Source of the DNA: Marinobacter nitratireducens
Lineage (GTDB): Bacteria; Pseudomonadota; Gammaproteobacteria; Pseudomonadales; Oleiphilaceae
DNA: 64,000 nt
Assembly: GCF_000708045.1 (NCBI RefSeq)
Contig: NZ_ANIE01000005.1
Location: 372,001 to 436,000, forward strand
Direction of reading: 5' to 3'
Below, in pieces: positions 1-9,396 of this stretch (positions within the stretch are counted from its first letter, which is position 1; every line of letters starts with the position of its first letter). The position numbers were made by a program, and so were the translations under genes. The notes below the pieces were generated by a model. That model was not told the origin of the DNA and did not search any database. It was given only the letters and a program-made list of their open reading frames with translations.

Positions 1-574
1 TGGCTTGCAGCGTGCGCGATTCCTGCCGGCGATCGAGCTGGTTAAAAAGCACACTGATGTGGTGAATGTGGATGGTGGCGTAGATTATCGACTGCGCACC
101 CTCGAACAGGCCGAGCTCTTTCATGCGCCGCTGGATGATGAGGCCGATGTAAGTTTGCGCAAGAGCTTTGATGCGCTGGCCGTTGAGGCAGCCAAACATA
201 GCAGTTCCATGGAGATCAATGGTCGTAAAATTCCAGCGCTGGCACATGCAGACGATGTTGTCTGGTTCGACTTCAAGGCCGTGTGCGACGGGCCGCGTAG
301 TCAGAACGACTACATTGAGCTGGCCCGCCAGTTCCACGCCATTATCATCAGCAATGTCCCCATTCTTGGCGGAGACAAAGACGATCAGGCCCGCCGTTTT
401 ATCAATATGATTGACGAGTTTTACGACCGGAACGTAAAAGTCATTATTTCTGCGGAAGCTCCAATCACCGAGCTCTACGCAGGTGGAAGGCTGAGCTTTG
501 AGTTTGAGCGGACCGAGTCCCGTCTGCTTGAAATGCAGTCTCAGGAGTATCTTGAGGCGCCCCATAAACCTTGA
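1..574 (+). CDS. zapE: Cell division protein ZapE (AFG1-type ATPase), C-terminal part
   Basis: This is the C-terminal ~190 residues of an AFG1/ZapE-family P-loop ATPase, cut by the left edge; the open frame runs to base 2, so the leucine codon at 5 is not the real start. ZapE is known as a cytoplasmic ATPase that acts on the FtsZ ring during constriction. Family features seen here are the stretch VVNVDGGVDYRLRTLEQAEL, the SNVPILGGDKDDQARRFINM block (sensor/arginine-finger region) and the VKVIISAEAP strand near the end. The Walker A and B motifs would lie outside the window. Identity is confident from these blocks. Confidence 0.9.
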   Translation, partial: GLQRARFLPAIELVKKHTDVVNVDGGVDYRLRTLEQAELFHAPLDDEADVSLRKSFDALAVEAAKHSSSMEINGRKIPALAHADDVVWFDFKAVCDGPRSQNDYIELARQFHAIIISNVPILGGDKDDQARRFINMIDEFYDRNVKVIISAEAPITELYAGGRLSFEFERTESRLLEMQSQEYLEAPHKP

Positions 575-661
575 TCGAACTATAAGAGAATTCAGGCCCA
601 CTGAATCGAATTGCGGACACATAAGAACCCGAATCACAGAGTGACAAGAGAGATCCAGATT

Positions 662-1846
662 ATGAGCAACGATTGCGTAGTGATTGTTAGTGGCGTACGT
701 ACGCCCATGGGTGGTTTCCAGGGTAGCCTGGCAGACGTTGGCGCCACTGATCTTGGCGCCATTACCATCGCCGAAGCCGTGAAACGCGCCGGTCTGCAGC
801 CTGCGGATGTGCAGGAAGTCATCATGGGTAACGTGCTGCCTGCGGGCTTGAAGCAGGGGCCGGCACGTCAGGCCATGCGTAAGGCCGGTTTGCCGGACAA
901 TACCGGTGCTACCACCATTAACAAACTCTGCGGCTCCGGCATGAAGGCAACCATGTTTGCCCATGACCTGATCAAGGCGGGCACCAACGATGTCATGGTT
1001 GCCGGCGGCATGGAAAGCATGTCTAACGCCCCCTATGTTCTGCAGGGTGCTCGCAAAGGTTATCGTATGGGGCCTGGTCCCGCGCCTCAGGACCACATGT
1101 TCCTGGACGGCCTGGAAGATGCCGAAACCGGCCGCCTGATGGGTGCCTTTGCCCAGGAAATGGCCGATAAGAAGGGATACACTCGCGAAGAGATGGATGA
1201 TTATGCCATTAACTCCCTCAAACGCGCTCAGAAAGCAATCGAGGAAGGTTTCCTGAAGGATGAGATCATCCCGGTTACCGTGAAAACCCGTAAGGGTGAA
1301 ACCGTTGTCGAGGACGACGAGCAGCCGCTGACCGCCAACCTGGATAAAATCCCGACGTTGCGCCCGGCGTTCGCAAAAGACGGTACCGTAACGGCGGCGA
1401 ACGCGTCCTCCATCTCTGACGGCGCTTCCGCGCTGGTTCTGATGCGCGAGTCCGAAGCTGAAAAGCGTGGCCTGAAGCCCCTGGCTCGCATTGTTGGTCA
1501 CAGCACCCAGTCCCAGCATCCGTCAGAATTCACGTGCGCCCCGGTTGGTGCGATCGAAACCCTGTTTGGCAAAACCGGCTGGACGAAAGACGACGTTGAT
1601 CTGTTCGAAATCAACGAAGCCTTCGCAATGGTTGCCATGATGCCAATCCGCGAACTCGGCCTCGACCCTGAAAAGGTCAACATCCACGGCGGCGCCTGTG
1701 CCCAGGGTCATCCTGTAGGCTCCACGGGTTCCCGTCTGCTGGTCACTCTGATGTACGCACTGCAGCGCTACGGCAAGAAGAAAGGTGTTGCAGCCCTGTG
1801 CATCGGTGGTGGTGAAGCTACTGCTATGGCGATTGAGCTGCTTTAA
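662..1846 (+). CDS. Acetyl-CoA C-acetyltransferase (thiolase)
   Basis: Biosynthetic/degradative thiolase of 394 residues, the usual family length, condensing two acetyl-CoA or cleaving acetoacetyl-CoA in the cytoplasm. The catalytic set is visible: nucleophile Cys90 in NKLCGSGMKA, NEAFA near residue 320, His350 in GHPVGSTGSR and Cys380 in LCIGGGEA. The frame is open 17 codons further upstream, but ATG 662 is preceded by an AAGAGAG ribosome site and begins the normal MSNDCVVIVSGVRTP terminus, so it is chosen. No partner beta-oxidation or PHB genes lie beside it, so the physiological direction cannot be told. Similar enzymes are called AtoB or PhaA; the symbol is left blank. Confidence 0.93.
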   Translation: MSNDCVVIVSGVRTPMGGFQGSLADVGATDLGAITIAEAVKRAGLQPADVQEVIMGNVLPAGLKQGPARQAMRKAGLPDNTGATTINKLCGSGMKATMFAHDLIKAGTNDVMVAGGMESMSNAPYVLQGARKGYRMGPGPAPQDHMFLDGLEDAETGRLMGAFAQEMADKKGYTREEMDDYAINSLKRAQKAIEEGFLKDEIIPVTVKTRKGETVVEDDEQPLTANLDKIPTLRPAFAKDGTVTAANASSISDGASALVLMRESEAEKRGLKPLARIVGHSTQSQHPSEFTCAPVGAIETLFGKTGWTKDDVDLFEINEAFAMVAMMPIRELGLDPEKVNIHGGACAQGHPVGSTGSRLLVTLMYALQRYGKKKGVAALCIGGGEATAMAIELL

Positions 1847-2194
1847 GCCGCTTTAGCGCTCTCGGGATGGGGTGTGTCTTGTTCGCTGCCCCATTCTGAA
1901 ACCCTCTGTGAATACCTCCCTGTTCGCTCCCCCTGCGCAAGCACTCCAAACGCAAAAAAAACCACAAAAACCATAGTGGTTGCATCCCAATTTGTTGTCT
2001 ATAGTGATTCCAAGCGAGTACCACCCCGGTAGGAAAAGAGGGATGAGAGCAAAATCATACTTTTGACTGATCAAAGCACTCGACAGCGTTAGCTATAGTG
2101 CCAACATCACGAGCACTGTGCATGAAGCCTCCAATTCATCGTGAACACCAATAATCAGAGCAGCGACTCAGAACAACAATGGAGTAGCCTTCCA
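1847..2194. other. Intergenic region between thiolase and DUF1302 gene
   Basis: About 350 bases without a convincing gene. It includes an A-rich run followed by a 6-bp inverted repeat (AACCAC at 1960-1965 and GTGGTT at 1976-1981). A TTGACT at about 2062 lacks a well-spaced -10 partner. It must hold the promoter of the DUF1302/DUF1329 pair, but I cannot point to it with confidence. Confidence 0.4.
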
Positions 2195-4048
2195 ATGACA
2201 AGAAAAACTCATCAATGGCAGCGTTGGACAAAATTACCGCTCGCCGTGGCGGTAGCCGCCGGGGTATCTGGCCACGCATCTGCCTTTTCGTTTTACATGG
2301 GGGATGTGGAAGCCTCTATTAACACCACATTGTCAGCGGGTGCTGGCTGGCGGGTGGAAGACCGTGACAAGCGTCTGATCGCTCAGGGGAACCTGGGTCC
2401 GGAATACGCCCCGGGTGGCTCACTTGAGAATATCGGCGCCTCCACCAACAACTACGATGACGGCAACCTGAACTTTGACAAGGGTGATACCTACTCAAAA
2501 ATCGTCAAGGGTAACACCGAGTTGTTCCTCGACTATTACACAGACAGCGACACCCTGACTCGTGTTGGTGGTCTCGTTCGCGGTCGTTACTGGTATGACT
2601 TCGAACTGAAAGACGAAAGTCGCGCGGTTGATTATGTGGGCCAGCGTCGAGAGCTGAACGACGAGGCCAAGGGCAACGCGTCAGGCGGTGAGATTCTTGA
2701 TGCCTACGTGTTCTCTGATTGGTATTTTGGCAACGTGCCCGTCAGCCTGCGTTACGGCAAGCAGGTGGTGAGCTGGGGTGAGAGTACTTTCATTCAGGGT
2801 GGTATCAACGTCATTAACCCGGTTGACGTGCCCGCATTCCGCGCGCCGGGCTCTGAGCTCAAAGATGCCCTGTTGCCGGTCGAGATGTTTTACATGTCCG
2901 CCGGTGTTACCGAAAACATCACTGTAGAGACCTTCGTTCAGACAGACTGGGAGGCAGTCCGTCCGGATGATTGTGGTACCTTCTTCTCCACCAATGACTT
3001 TGCTGCCGATGGTTGCGGCCCTGTTCTGTTGGCTGGTCAGCTGCCTGACTCTCAAGCAGCAGCGCAAGGCTTTATTGCCCCTCGTTTGGGCGACAAAGAA
3101 GCCGATTCAAAGGACCAGTTTGGTGTTGCGCTACGGTGGTACGTTCCGGAATTGAATGATTCCGAATTTGGTTTCTACTACATCAAGTACAACAGTCGTC
3201 TTCCGTACGTCAGTGGTACCGTGAAAACGGCTCAGTTCCCCTCATACTTCATCGAGTATCCGGAGAATATTAACCTTTACGGCATCAGCGTAAACACCAC
3301 GACTCCTGGTGGTTGGTCTCTTGGTGCTGAGTATTCATACAGAGACAAAATGCCTCTGCAGTGGAATGCGTTTGAGCTTATTTTCGGCGGGCTTCAGAAG
3401 CGCGGACCCAATGGGGAAATCCTGAGTAAGCTGGAACAGCAGCGGCTTGAGGAGAACGGAGGAACCCTGGCCCCGGGGGCTGAGGTTTCCGGCAACGATC
3501 GCTTTGGTGTCTCTCAGGCTCAGTTCACCCTGATTAAGTTCTTCGACCAGGTGATGGGCGCGAGCCGTTTGTCCTTTATCACAGAGTTCGGCGCGACTTA
3601 TATTCACGATCTCCCGAGTTATGACGAGGCCCGGTATGGTCGCTCAGGGACGTTCGGGATCGGCACGCTGCCACTTTCCGGCGGAGATCTTTGTAAGGGA
3701 GAGGGTGGTCCTGCAGAAAACATTAACACCACCTACTGTAACAACGAAGGCTTCACGACCGATTTCTCCTGGGGCTATCGTGCCCGTTTCGTCTGGAACT
3801 ATCCGAACGTGTTTGCCGGTATCAACCTGAACCCGCAGTTGGCCTGGAGCCATGATGTGAAAGGCTATAGCCCGCAGCCGGGTGGTGCCTTCAACGAGGG
3901 TAGTAAGGCGCTTGGCCTGTCTCTGCAGGCGGTTTATCAGAACAAGATTACCGGTAATATCGGTTATACAAACTTTTTCGGTGGAAAGCCGTATAACGAG
4001 TTGACTGACCGTGATTTTGTGAGTGCCAGTGTTTCCTACTCATTCTGA
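2195..4048 (+). CDS. DUF1302 family outer-membrane protein
   Basis: Large DUF1302-family protein (617 residues from the chosen start). It has a clear signal peptide: basic MTRKTHQWQRW, a hydrophobic core, then cleavage after GHASA. The body alternates aromatic and polar residues and ends in SVSYSF, as beta-barrel outer-membrane proteins do. Start choice: the frame is open from a GTG at 2141, but ATG 2195 has GGAG at 2181-2184 and puts the signal peptide at the terminus. DUF1302 proteins are commonly paired with DUF1329 proteins, as here. The family is linked in the literature only loosely to export or uptake of hydrophobic compounds; the substrate is unknown. Confidence 0.85.
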   Translation: MTRKTHQWQRWTKLPLAVAVAAGVSGHASAFSFYMGDVEASINTTLSAGAGWRVEDRDKRLIAQGNLGPEYAPGGSLENIGASTNNYDDGNLNFDKGDTYSKIVKGNTELFLDYYTDSDTLTRVGGLVRGRYWYDFELKDESRAVDYVGQRRELNDEAKGNASGGEILDAYVFSDWYFGNVPVSLRYGKQVVSWGESTFIQGGINVINPVDVPAFRAPGSELKDALLPVEMFYMSAGVTENITVETFVQTDWEAVRPDDCGTFFSTNDFAADGCGPVLLAGQLPDSQAAAQGFIAPRLGDKEADSKDQFGVALRWYVPELNDSEFGFYYIKYNSRLPYVSGTVKTAQFPSYFIEYPENINLYGISVNTTTPGGWSLGAEYSYRDKMPLQWNAFELIFGGLQKRGPNGEILSKLEQQRLEENGGTLAPGAEVSGNDRFGVSQAQFTLIKFFDQVMGASRLSFITEFGATYIHDLPSYDEARYGRSGTFGIGTLPLSGGDLCKGEGGPAENINTTYCNNEGFTTDFSWGYRARFVWNYPNVFAGINLNPQLAWSHDVKGYSPQPGGAFNEGSKALGLSLQAVYQNKITGNIGYTNFFGGKPYNELTDRDFVSASVSYSF

Positions 4049-4086
4049 GCAAAACCGGAAAGAATTCGTTTAACGAGGTAATTTAA

Positions 4087-5448
4087 ATGAAACTGAACAA
4101 GAAACTATTGGCCACTGGTGTCCTGGCTGCGAGCATGTTTGCGGGCCAGGCCTATGGTGCTGTTTCTGCTGCCGAGGCTGCCAAGCTTGGCGATTCCCTG
4201 ACGCCGATGGGGGCCGAAAAGGCGGGCAATGGTGGTGAAATTCCAGCCTGGACTGGTGGTTTGACGACCCCGCCGTCGGACTACAAGGGTGATGGCGTTT
4301 ACGTGAACCCGTTCCCGGGTGAAAAACCGAAGTTCACCATCAATCAGGGTAACGTTGACCAGTACGCGGACAAGCTGTCTCCCGGGCAGGTTGCCATGAT
4401 CAAGAAGTATGACGACTACGTGATGCCGGTGTACGAAACCCACCGGTCTGCCGCGTACCCGAAAGAGGTCATGGACGAAACCGTTGCCAATGCGTCCAAG
4501 GTGGAGTTGATCAAGGACGGTAACGGCCTTGGCAATTACGAGAGCGCAACGCCGTTCCCGATCCCCCAGAACGGCCTGGAAGCGATCTGGAACCACATCA
4601 CCCGCTACCGTGGTGGTTCTGTTCAGCGTAACGTTGGGCAAGTGACTCCGACCGCTGGCGGTGATTACTCTGTGGTGAAATTCCAGGACGAGCTGACCTG
4701 GAGAACTTACCTGTCTGACTATGAGCCGGGTGAAGATCCTAACGTGCTGTTCTACTTCAAGCAGGCCATTACCGGGCCGGCTCGACTGGCCGGTAACGTT
4801 CTGCTGGTCCACGAGACCATTGACCAGGTGGCAGAGCCTCGCCGGGCATGGGTCTACAACGCGGGTCAGCGTCGGGTTCGTCGTGCGCCACAGGTTGCCT
4901 ATGATGGTCCGGGTACTGCCGCGGATGGTATGCGTACCTCTGATAACTTCGACATGTTTAACGGTGCCCCGGATCGTTATAACTGGGAGCTGGTGGGTAA
5001 GCAGGAAATGTACATTCCGTACAACTCCTACAAGCTGGTTGATCCTAGCCTGAACTATGATCAGATCATCAAGGCAGGCCACATCAATCAGGATCTGACC
5101 CGCTACGAACTGCACCGCGTATGGCATGTGCGCGCAACCCTTAAGGAAGGTGAGCGTCATATCTATGCCCAGCGTGACTTCTACATCGATGAAGATACCT
5201 GGCAGGCTGCTGTCATCGATCACTACGATGGCCGCGGAGAGCTGTGGCGGGTTGCTGAGGCTCACGCCATGCAGTTCTACGATCAAGTAGTACCGTGGTA
5301 TGCGATCGAGGTTCTCTATGACCTGCTGTCTGGTCGATACCTGGCTCTGGGTCTGACAAACGAAGAAACAGATCCGTATGAGTTTGGCGTGGAACGCCGC
5401 TCAAGGGACTACACCCCAGCGGCCCTGCGCCGTGCCGGTACCCGCTAA
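4087..5448 (+). CDS. DUF1329 family periplasmic/outer-membrane protein
   Basis: A 453-residue DUF1329 protein with a signal peptide ending about MFAGQAYGA. The mature start (LGDSLTPMGAEKAGNGGEIP) is the family signature, and the length is normal. Some models relate the fold to LolB-like lipid-binding barrels, so a role in carrying a hydrophobic ligand is possible but unproven. It lies 38 bases behind the DUF1302 gene with its own ribosome site (ACGAGG) and is followed by a strong terminator, so the two form a bicistron. The MalT-like regulator downstream is a natural candidate controller, by position only. Confidence 0.87.
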   Translation: MKLNKKLLATGVLAASMFAGQAYGAVSAAEAAKLGDSLTPMGAEKAGNGGEIPAWTGGLTTPPSDYKGDGVYVNPFPGEKPKFTINQGNVDQYADKLSPGQVAMIKKYDDYVMPVYETHRSAAYPKEVMDETVANASKVELIKDGNGLGNYESATPFPIPQNGLEAIWNHITRYRGGSVQRNVGQVTPTAGGDYSVVKFQDELTWRTYLSDYEPGEDPNVLFYFKQAITGPARLAGNVLLVHETIDQVAEPRRAWVYNAGQRRVRRAPQVAYDGPGTAADGMRTSDNFDMFNGAPDRYNWELVGKQEMYIPYNSYKLVDPSLNYDQIIKAGHINQDLTRYELHRVWHVRATLKEGERHIYAQRDFYIDEDTWQAAVIDHYDGRGELWRVAEAHAMQFYDQVVPWYAIEVLYDLLSGRYLALGLTNEETDPYEFGVERRSRDYTPAALRRAGTR

Positions 5449-5465
5449 CGCGGAACCGAGCTAGC

Positions 5466-5500
5466 ACAAAAACGGCGAGTCTGGTGCTCGCCGTTTTTGT
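5466..5500 (+). terminator. Rho-independent terminator after the DUF1329 gene
   Basis: Perfect inverted repeat ACAAAAACGGCGAG / CTCGCCGTTTTTGT with a 7-base loop, the right arm carrying the T-run. It sits 18 bases after the stop codon. Because both A-run and T-run are present it could work from either side, but only the forward genes need it. Confidence 0.9.
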
Positions 5501-5753
5501 TTGGGGAAAGGTCTGAATTCGCGATCATTCCATCCGTTAAAAAATCGCCACTTCCGAAATTCCTTTTACGTCAAAATTTTGCAGCCACCCCCCAAATTGG
5601 TTTAACCTTCCTCTAATACTAAAGGCGTATCCGAAGAAGAACGCCACTCTCGAGCGTCTTCACCGACCGTTATTAAGGTGTGAAGTCCAATAGTACAGAG
5701 AACTATTCCGGCTAGAGGAATTCCGTTCCAGCCGGCTTCAAATGGGGCAGTGA
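5501..5753. promoter_or_regulatory. Leader/promoter region of the MalT-like regulator gene
   Basis: About 250 bases between the terminator and the regulator start. The first half is AT-rich and probably holds the promoter, though no well-spaced -35/-10 pair stands out. Close to the gene there is a 6-bp inverted repeat (CCGGCT 5708-5713 and AGCCGG 5730-5735) enclosing the palindrome GGAATTCC. This may be an operator or a leader hairpin; there is no further evidence. Confidence 0.3.
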
Positions 5754-8447
5754 GTGAAACCATTCAATGATGGCGGTGCAGCCAACGACGAGTTTCAGTC
5801 AGCAAATACCGGGTTACAGCGAGGGGAACTGGTCAGGGATTTGTTAAAGCACAGGCTCCAGACCCCTGTAATCCCTGCGGACTCACTAAACAGATCACAC
5901 ATCGACACTCTCCTTCATGACGCACTGGTTCCACGGGGCGCCATGTTTGTTCAGGCACCTTGCGGCTACGGGAAATCCCATGCGGTTCTGTCCGGCATTG
6001 CTTCCTCTTCAATTCCGGAAGAGGCCATACGCTGGGTCTCGTTGAACGCTCAGGATAATTCGCCAACCCGATTCCTTTCCCTGATCGCCATCGCTTTTGA
6101 TCTCCCGGAATCTACCGATAGCAGCCTTCAGGCCGGTGCGAGCTTTTCGGATGCTCTGGCGATGATGTTGGTCACCCTGAACCGGAAGGCGTCTGAGCGT
6201 ATGCAGGTGATCGTGCTCGATAACCTCCAGAACCTCACCAATCCGGCGGTTGTTGCGTTGCTGCAACAGCTGGTTGCGGAACTTCCCTCGGCGTTGTCGA
6301 TTATTCTCATCTCCAGAAAGGCGCTCCCATTTGATAGCCATGGTCTGGAACTTGAGAACCGTTTTGCCCGTATCGGGGTTGAAGTGCTGGAGTTCAGTCG
6401 TGCCGAGACGTTTGAATTTTTCAAACCGTCACTGTGCCGGAATCAGTTGACCAGCGTTGCGGTTGATAACCTGTATGATCTCACTGAAGGCTGGGTGACA
6501 CCGCTGGCCTTATACCGGCGCGAACTGTTGCGAGAAGTGGAGCGCAAGCCAGTACAGGAAACGGAGAGTGTCGAACGCTTCCTGAAAGAATCCGTATTAG
6601 GAGGTCTGACGCCGGGGCAGCAGAAGTCGATTAGGGCCGTGGCCGAATTGGAACTCTGTTCCGATGAACTGTATCTCGCCCTGGAGCCAATTACTCCAGA
6701 TTCCAGCTTTTGCCCATCGATGGCTCACGAACAAGGGCTGCCGCTCAGAATCATGCCAGGAAGGGGGCGGTGGTACCGTCTGAATCCGCTGCTTCAGGAG
6801 TGGCTGAAGTCCCCCGTTATGCCGGGCTACCAGGATAGAATGCTGGAGACCAGCCGGTGGTTTGGTCATCGGGATCAGTTTCCGGAGGCGCTGAAGTACG
6901 CGTTACTCTCTGGCGACGGTGAGGCGGTGATTCGTATTGCCTCGGAAGGTTCAGAAGCCCTCCTTCTCGGGCAGGACACGGCGTCTCTTTTACGCCTCAG
7001 GAAAACGCTTCCCCCGGGGCTTCTGGAGCGCAGCGCCCGGTTGCGGATTGTCTACAGCTGGGTGCACGCCATCGGGGGCCAGTTCCAGCAAGCGCGAGCT
7101 CTGGTTGATGAGCTGGCAGGCCCGGATTTCGAAGAGCATGAAGCCCGAATATACGCCTTGAAGGCGTTTATCCTGCGTGGCGAGGGCAGTGTCGAGGGCG
7201 CTCTGGCGGCGGCCGACCAGGCATTGCAGCTGGGGCACCTATCCCCTCAAGCTCGCTTGATTACGCAGATGGTTCGTTCCAGTGCTCTTTGTGCTGCGGG
7301 CAGATTTGCCGAAGCCCGTGAGGCAAACCGATCCACAACTCGGCTCGCGAGGGAGGCCGGGGACTCAGGTTCGGAGGCGCTCGCGGTGTACAGTCATGCC
7401 CGAATAGAGCTCGGTAAGGGGGCGTTAAAGCACGCCGAACAGCTTTTGCGGACTGGCCTCGACACGGCCATGCAGGAACTGGCCAGGCCTGCCAGGGTCG
7501 GTGAAACGCGCCTACAGTTGAACCTGGTGCTTATCCTTTGGCACCAGGGGCGCTACCGGGAAGCGGATCGGTTGCTGGTGAACTGTGGCCGTCATGCAGA
7601 GCAGGCCCGGGATCTGGGGTTCCTGCTGGTGATGACGATCCGTGTCCTAATGTGCCGGGTCGAAGGGCGTTATGACGAAGCCTTTGTCTGGATTGGGCGA
7701 GCAGAACGAACAATGCATTCCTGGCAGGTCGACGAATCGCTGTTTGTGCCAGTGCTGGAGGCGCTGAAGGCGAGTTGCTGGTTGGCGCAGGGGCAAGTCG
7801 AAAGTGCCGCGCAGGCGGTGCGCAAACTGGAGCCATATCGCGAGGCAGGTTGTGTACCGGAGCTTTTCCCGATGATGCCGGGGTTACTTGATTGTATGCA
7901 TGCGAGAGTGGATCTGGCCCGCGGTGAGTTTGTGCGCGCCCGGGAAACCCTCACCGCTATGCGAGGCCGATATGAGGATGCGATACCGTGGGGTGTGGAA
8001 CTGCATATTCGCCTTCTTGAAGCCGTAATCACTCACGAACAGAAAGGTCCTGTGGCTGCCCGGAAGATGCTGTTGTCAGTGGTCGCTGAGGCGGCGGAAG
8101 AACACTTTATCAGCCCCTTTGCGGAGCTTCGGTCTGAATTACAGGCTGTGGTGCCCGGGCATTTCGCCCAGATTGCTGACAGCCCCTTCAAAGACGAGTT
8201 GGGCAGATTGTTTCAGCTGAGCGAGACGTCCACGGTATCCCCTGAAGCCCTGGCGGAGCCCATCAGTGAACGCGAACACGGTGTACTGGAATTGATTGCC
8301 ATGGGGCTATCGAATCAGGAAATCGCGGATAGACTTCACATCTCACTGCATACCGTGAAAACTCACGCCCGCAGAATCAATGCGAAACTGGAAGTGAAGT
8401 CCCGGACCCAGGCCATTGTCCGGGCCCGTGAGTTAGGCATCCTGTGA
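5754..8447 (+). CDS. MalT/AlkS-like LuxR-family ATP-dependent transcriptional regulator
   Basis: Signal-transducing STAND ATPase regulator of 897 residues, the normal size of the MalT/AlkS class. Order of parts: Walker A APCGYGKS at about 68-75, Walker B VIVLDNLQ ending in Asp156, a long helical TPR-like sensor region (about 400-800) and a C-terminal LuxR helix-turn-helix (836-897, with GLSNQEIADRLHISLHTVKT). Members activate transcription when an inducer and ATP drive oligomerisation. The start is GTG 5754 with GGGGCAG just upstream. The adjacent DUF1302/DUF1329 genes are the likely target by position. The inducer cannot be read from sequence; AlkS relatives sense alkanes, MalT senses maltotriose. 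Confidence 0.9.
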   Translation: MKPFNDGGAANDEFQSANTGLQRGELVRDLLKHRLQTPVIPADSLNRSHIDTLLHDALVPRGAMFVQAPCGYGKSHAVLSGIASSSIPEEAIRWVSLNAQDNSPTRFLSLIAIAFDLPESTDSSLQAGASFSDALAMMLVTLNRKASERMQVIVLDNLQNLTNPAVVALLQQLVAELPSALSIILISRKALPFDSHGLELENRFARIGVEVLEFSRAETFEFFKPSLCRNQLTSVAVDNLYDLTEGWVTPLALYRRELLREVERKPVQETESVERFLKESVLGGLTPGQQKSIRAVAELELCSDELYLALEPITPDSSFCPSMAHEQGLPLRIMPGRGRWYRLNPLLQEWLKSPVMPGYQDRMLETSRWFGHRDQFPEALKYALLSGDGEAVIRIASEGSEALLLGQDTASLLRLRKTLPPGLLERSARLRIVYSWVHAIGGQFQQARALVDELAGPDFEEHEARIYALKAFILRGEGSVEGALAAADQALQLGHLSPQARLITQMVRSSALCAAGRFAEAREANRSTTRLAREAGDSGSEALAVYSHARIELGKGALKHAEQLLRTGLDTAMQELARPARVGETRLQLNLVLILWHQGRYREADRLLVNCGRHAEQARDLGFLLVMTIRVLMCRVEGRYDEAFVWIGRAERTMHSWQVDESLFVPVLEALKASCWLAQGQVESAAQAVRKLEPYREAGCVPELFPMMPGLLDCMHARVDLARGEFVRARETLTAMRGRYEDAIPWGVELHIRLLEAVITHEQKGPVAARKMLLSVVAEAAEEHFISPFAELRSELQAVVPGHFAQIADSPFKDELGRLFQLSETSTVSPEALAEPISEREHGVLELIAMGLSNQEIADRLHISLHTVKTHARRINAKLEVKSRTQAIVRARELGIL

Positions 8448-8449
8448 GC

Positions 8450-8481
8450 TGAGCAAAGCTCTCTCTATCCGGCTTTGCTCA
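8450..8481. terminator. Possible shared hairpin between convergent genes
   Basis: Ten-base perfect inverted repeat TGAGCAAAGC (8450-8459) / GCTTTGCTCA (8472-8481) lying between the convergent regulator and acyltransferase genes and reaching into the last codons of the latter. No clear T-run follows on either strand, so it is a weak or Rho-assisted terminator at best. Confidence 0.45.
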
Positions 8482-9361
8482 ATTCAGTAATACGGCGATC
8501 TTTTTCTGCCCAGAGATCGCTTACCCAGCGCTGGAATTCCACCCGGGTCTCCCGGTTGTTTTCATAGTCCATGCCCAGGAAGCGACTGGGTATTTCCCGG
8601 GTCCTGACATCGATGATGATTCGGTCGATCCGTCCGCACAGATAATCCCAGATGCCAGCCCTGCCATTCGGATAAACGATGGTGACGTCAAGCATGGTGT
8701 GGATCATTTCACCCATGGCCTGGAGTACAAAGGCCGTGCCGCCGGCTCGGGGCTTCAGGAGGTGGGTGTAAGGCGATCTCTGGTTTTTGTGTTTAGCCGG
8801 AGTGAATCGCGTTCCTTCCATGAAGTTGAAGATGGTCACGGGGGTGTAGCGGAATTTCTCGCAGGCTGCCTGGGTAGCGGCAATATCCTTGCCCTTCAAT
8901 TCGGGCTTTCTGGCAATTTGCTCTTTGGTATGCCGGTGCATAAACGGGAAATCCAGCGCCCACCAAGCGATCCCCAACAATGGGACCCAGATCAGTTCTT
9001 TCTTCAGGAAGAATTTGAGCAGCGGGATTCGACTGTTGAGAACGTACTGAATGGCCGGGATATCTGCCCAGCTTTGATGGTTGCAGGTGACGAAGTACCA
9101 GTGCCGATGGTCCAGTTGTTCCACGCCTCGGACATCCCACTCCACCCGGTGTAACAGATCTACAAGCAGGTTATTAAATCCAATCCAGAGCCAGGCAATG
9201 CGGTTCAGAATAACGGTGCAGCCTTTTCGAATCGGGGTGACTGGAAGGATGAGCTTGATGATGGCGACCAGTAACAACACCGGAAACAGGATCAGAGTGT
9301 TAATCAGAATCATGAGCGCAGCAAGGGTTCCCTTGAGCGGCGCAGGCAGAAAGTACAGCAT
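8465..9361 (-). CDS. Acyltransferase (PlsC/YihG-like, 1-acylglycerol-3-phosphate type)
   Basis: Membrane-associated acyltransferase of 298 residues. An N-terminal hydrophobic segment (about 10-40) anchors it in the inner membrane. The catalytic HX4D box is NHQSWAD (His95, Asp100), and the acceptor-binding motif EGTR is at 182-185. This layout matches the YihG branch of the PlsC superfamily, which acylates lysophosphatidic acid in phospholipid synthesis. The exact acyl donor and acceptor cannot be told. Thirty-five bases separate it from the Bax-like gene upstream on the same strand, so the two may be cotranscribed. Confidence 0.88.
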   Translation of the reverse strand: MLYFLPAPLKGTLAALMILINTLILFPVLLLVAIIKLILPVTPIRKGCTVILNRIAWLWIGFNNLLVDLLHRVEWDVRGVEQLDHRHWYFVTCNHQSWADIPAIQYVLNSRIPLLKFFLKKELIWVPLLGIAWWALDFPFMHRHTKEQIARKPELKGKDIAATQAACEKFRYTPVTIFNFMEGTRFTPAKHKNQRSPYTHLLKPRAGGTAFVLQAMGEMIHTMLDVTIVYPNGRAGIWDYLCGRIDRIIIDVRTREIPSRFLGMDYENNRETRVEFQRWVSDLWAEKDRRITELSKAG

Positions 9362-9396
9362 GTGGGTCGTCTCTGGATAATGTGAGGTTGGTGTTC

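Noticed and set aside
2249..2260. GGCGGTAGCCGC in the DUF1302 signal-peptide codons
   Set aside because: Matches only the first nine bases of ops; Ala-Val-Ala codons give this by chance, and no polysaccharide genes follow.
4105..5286. Long reverse frame (393 codons) opposite the DUF1329 gene
   Set aside because: It is a shadow of the codon bias of the real gene: no family motif, odd composition rich in Val/Arg/His, and the forward protein is unmistakable.
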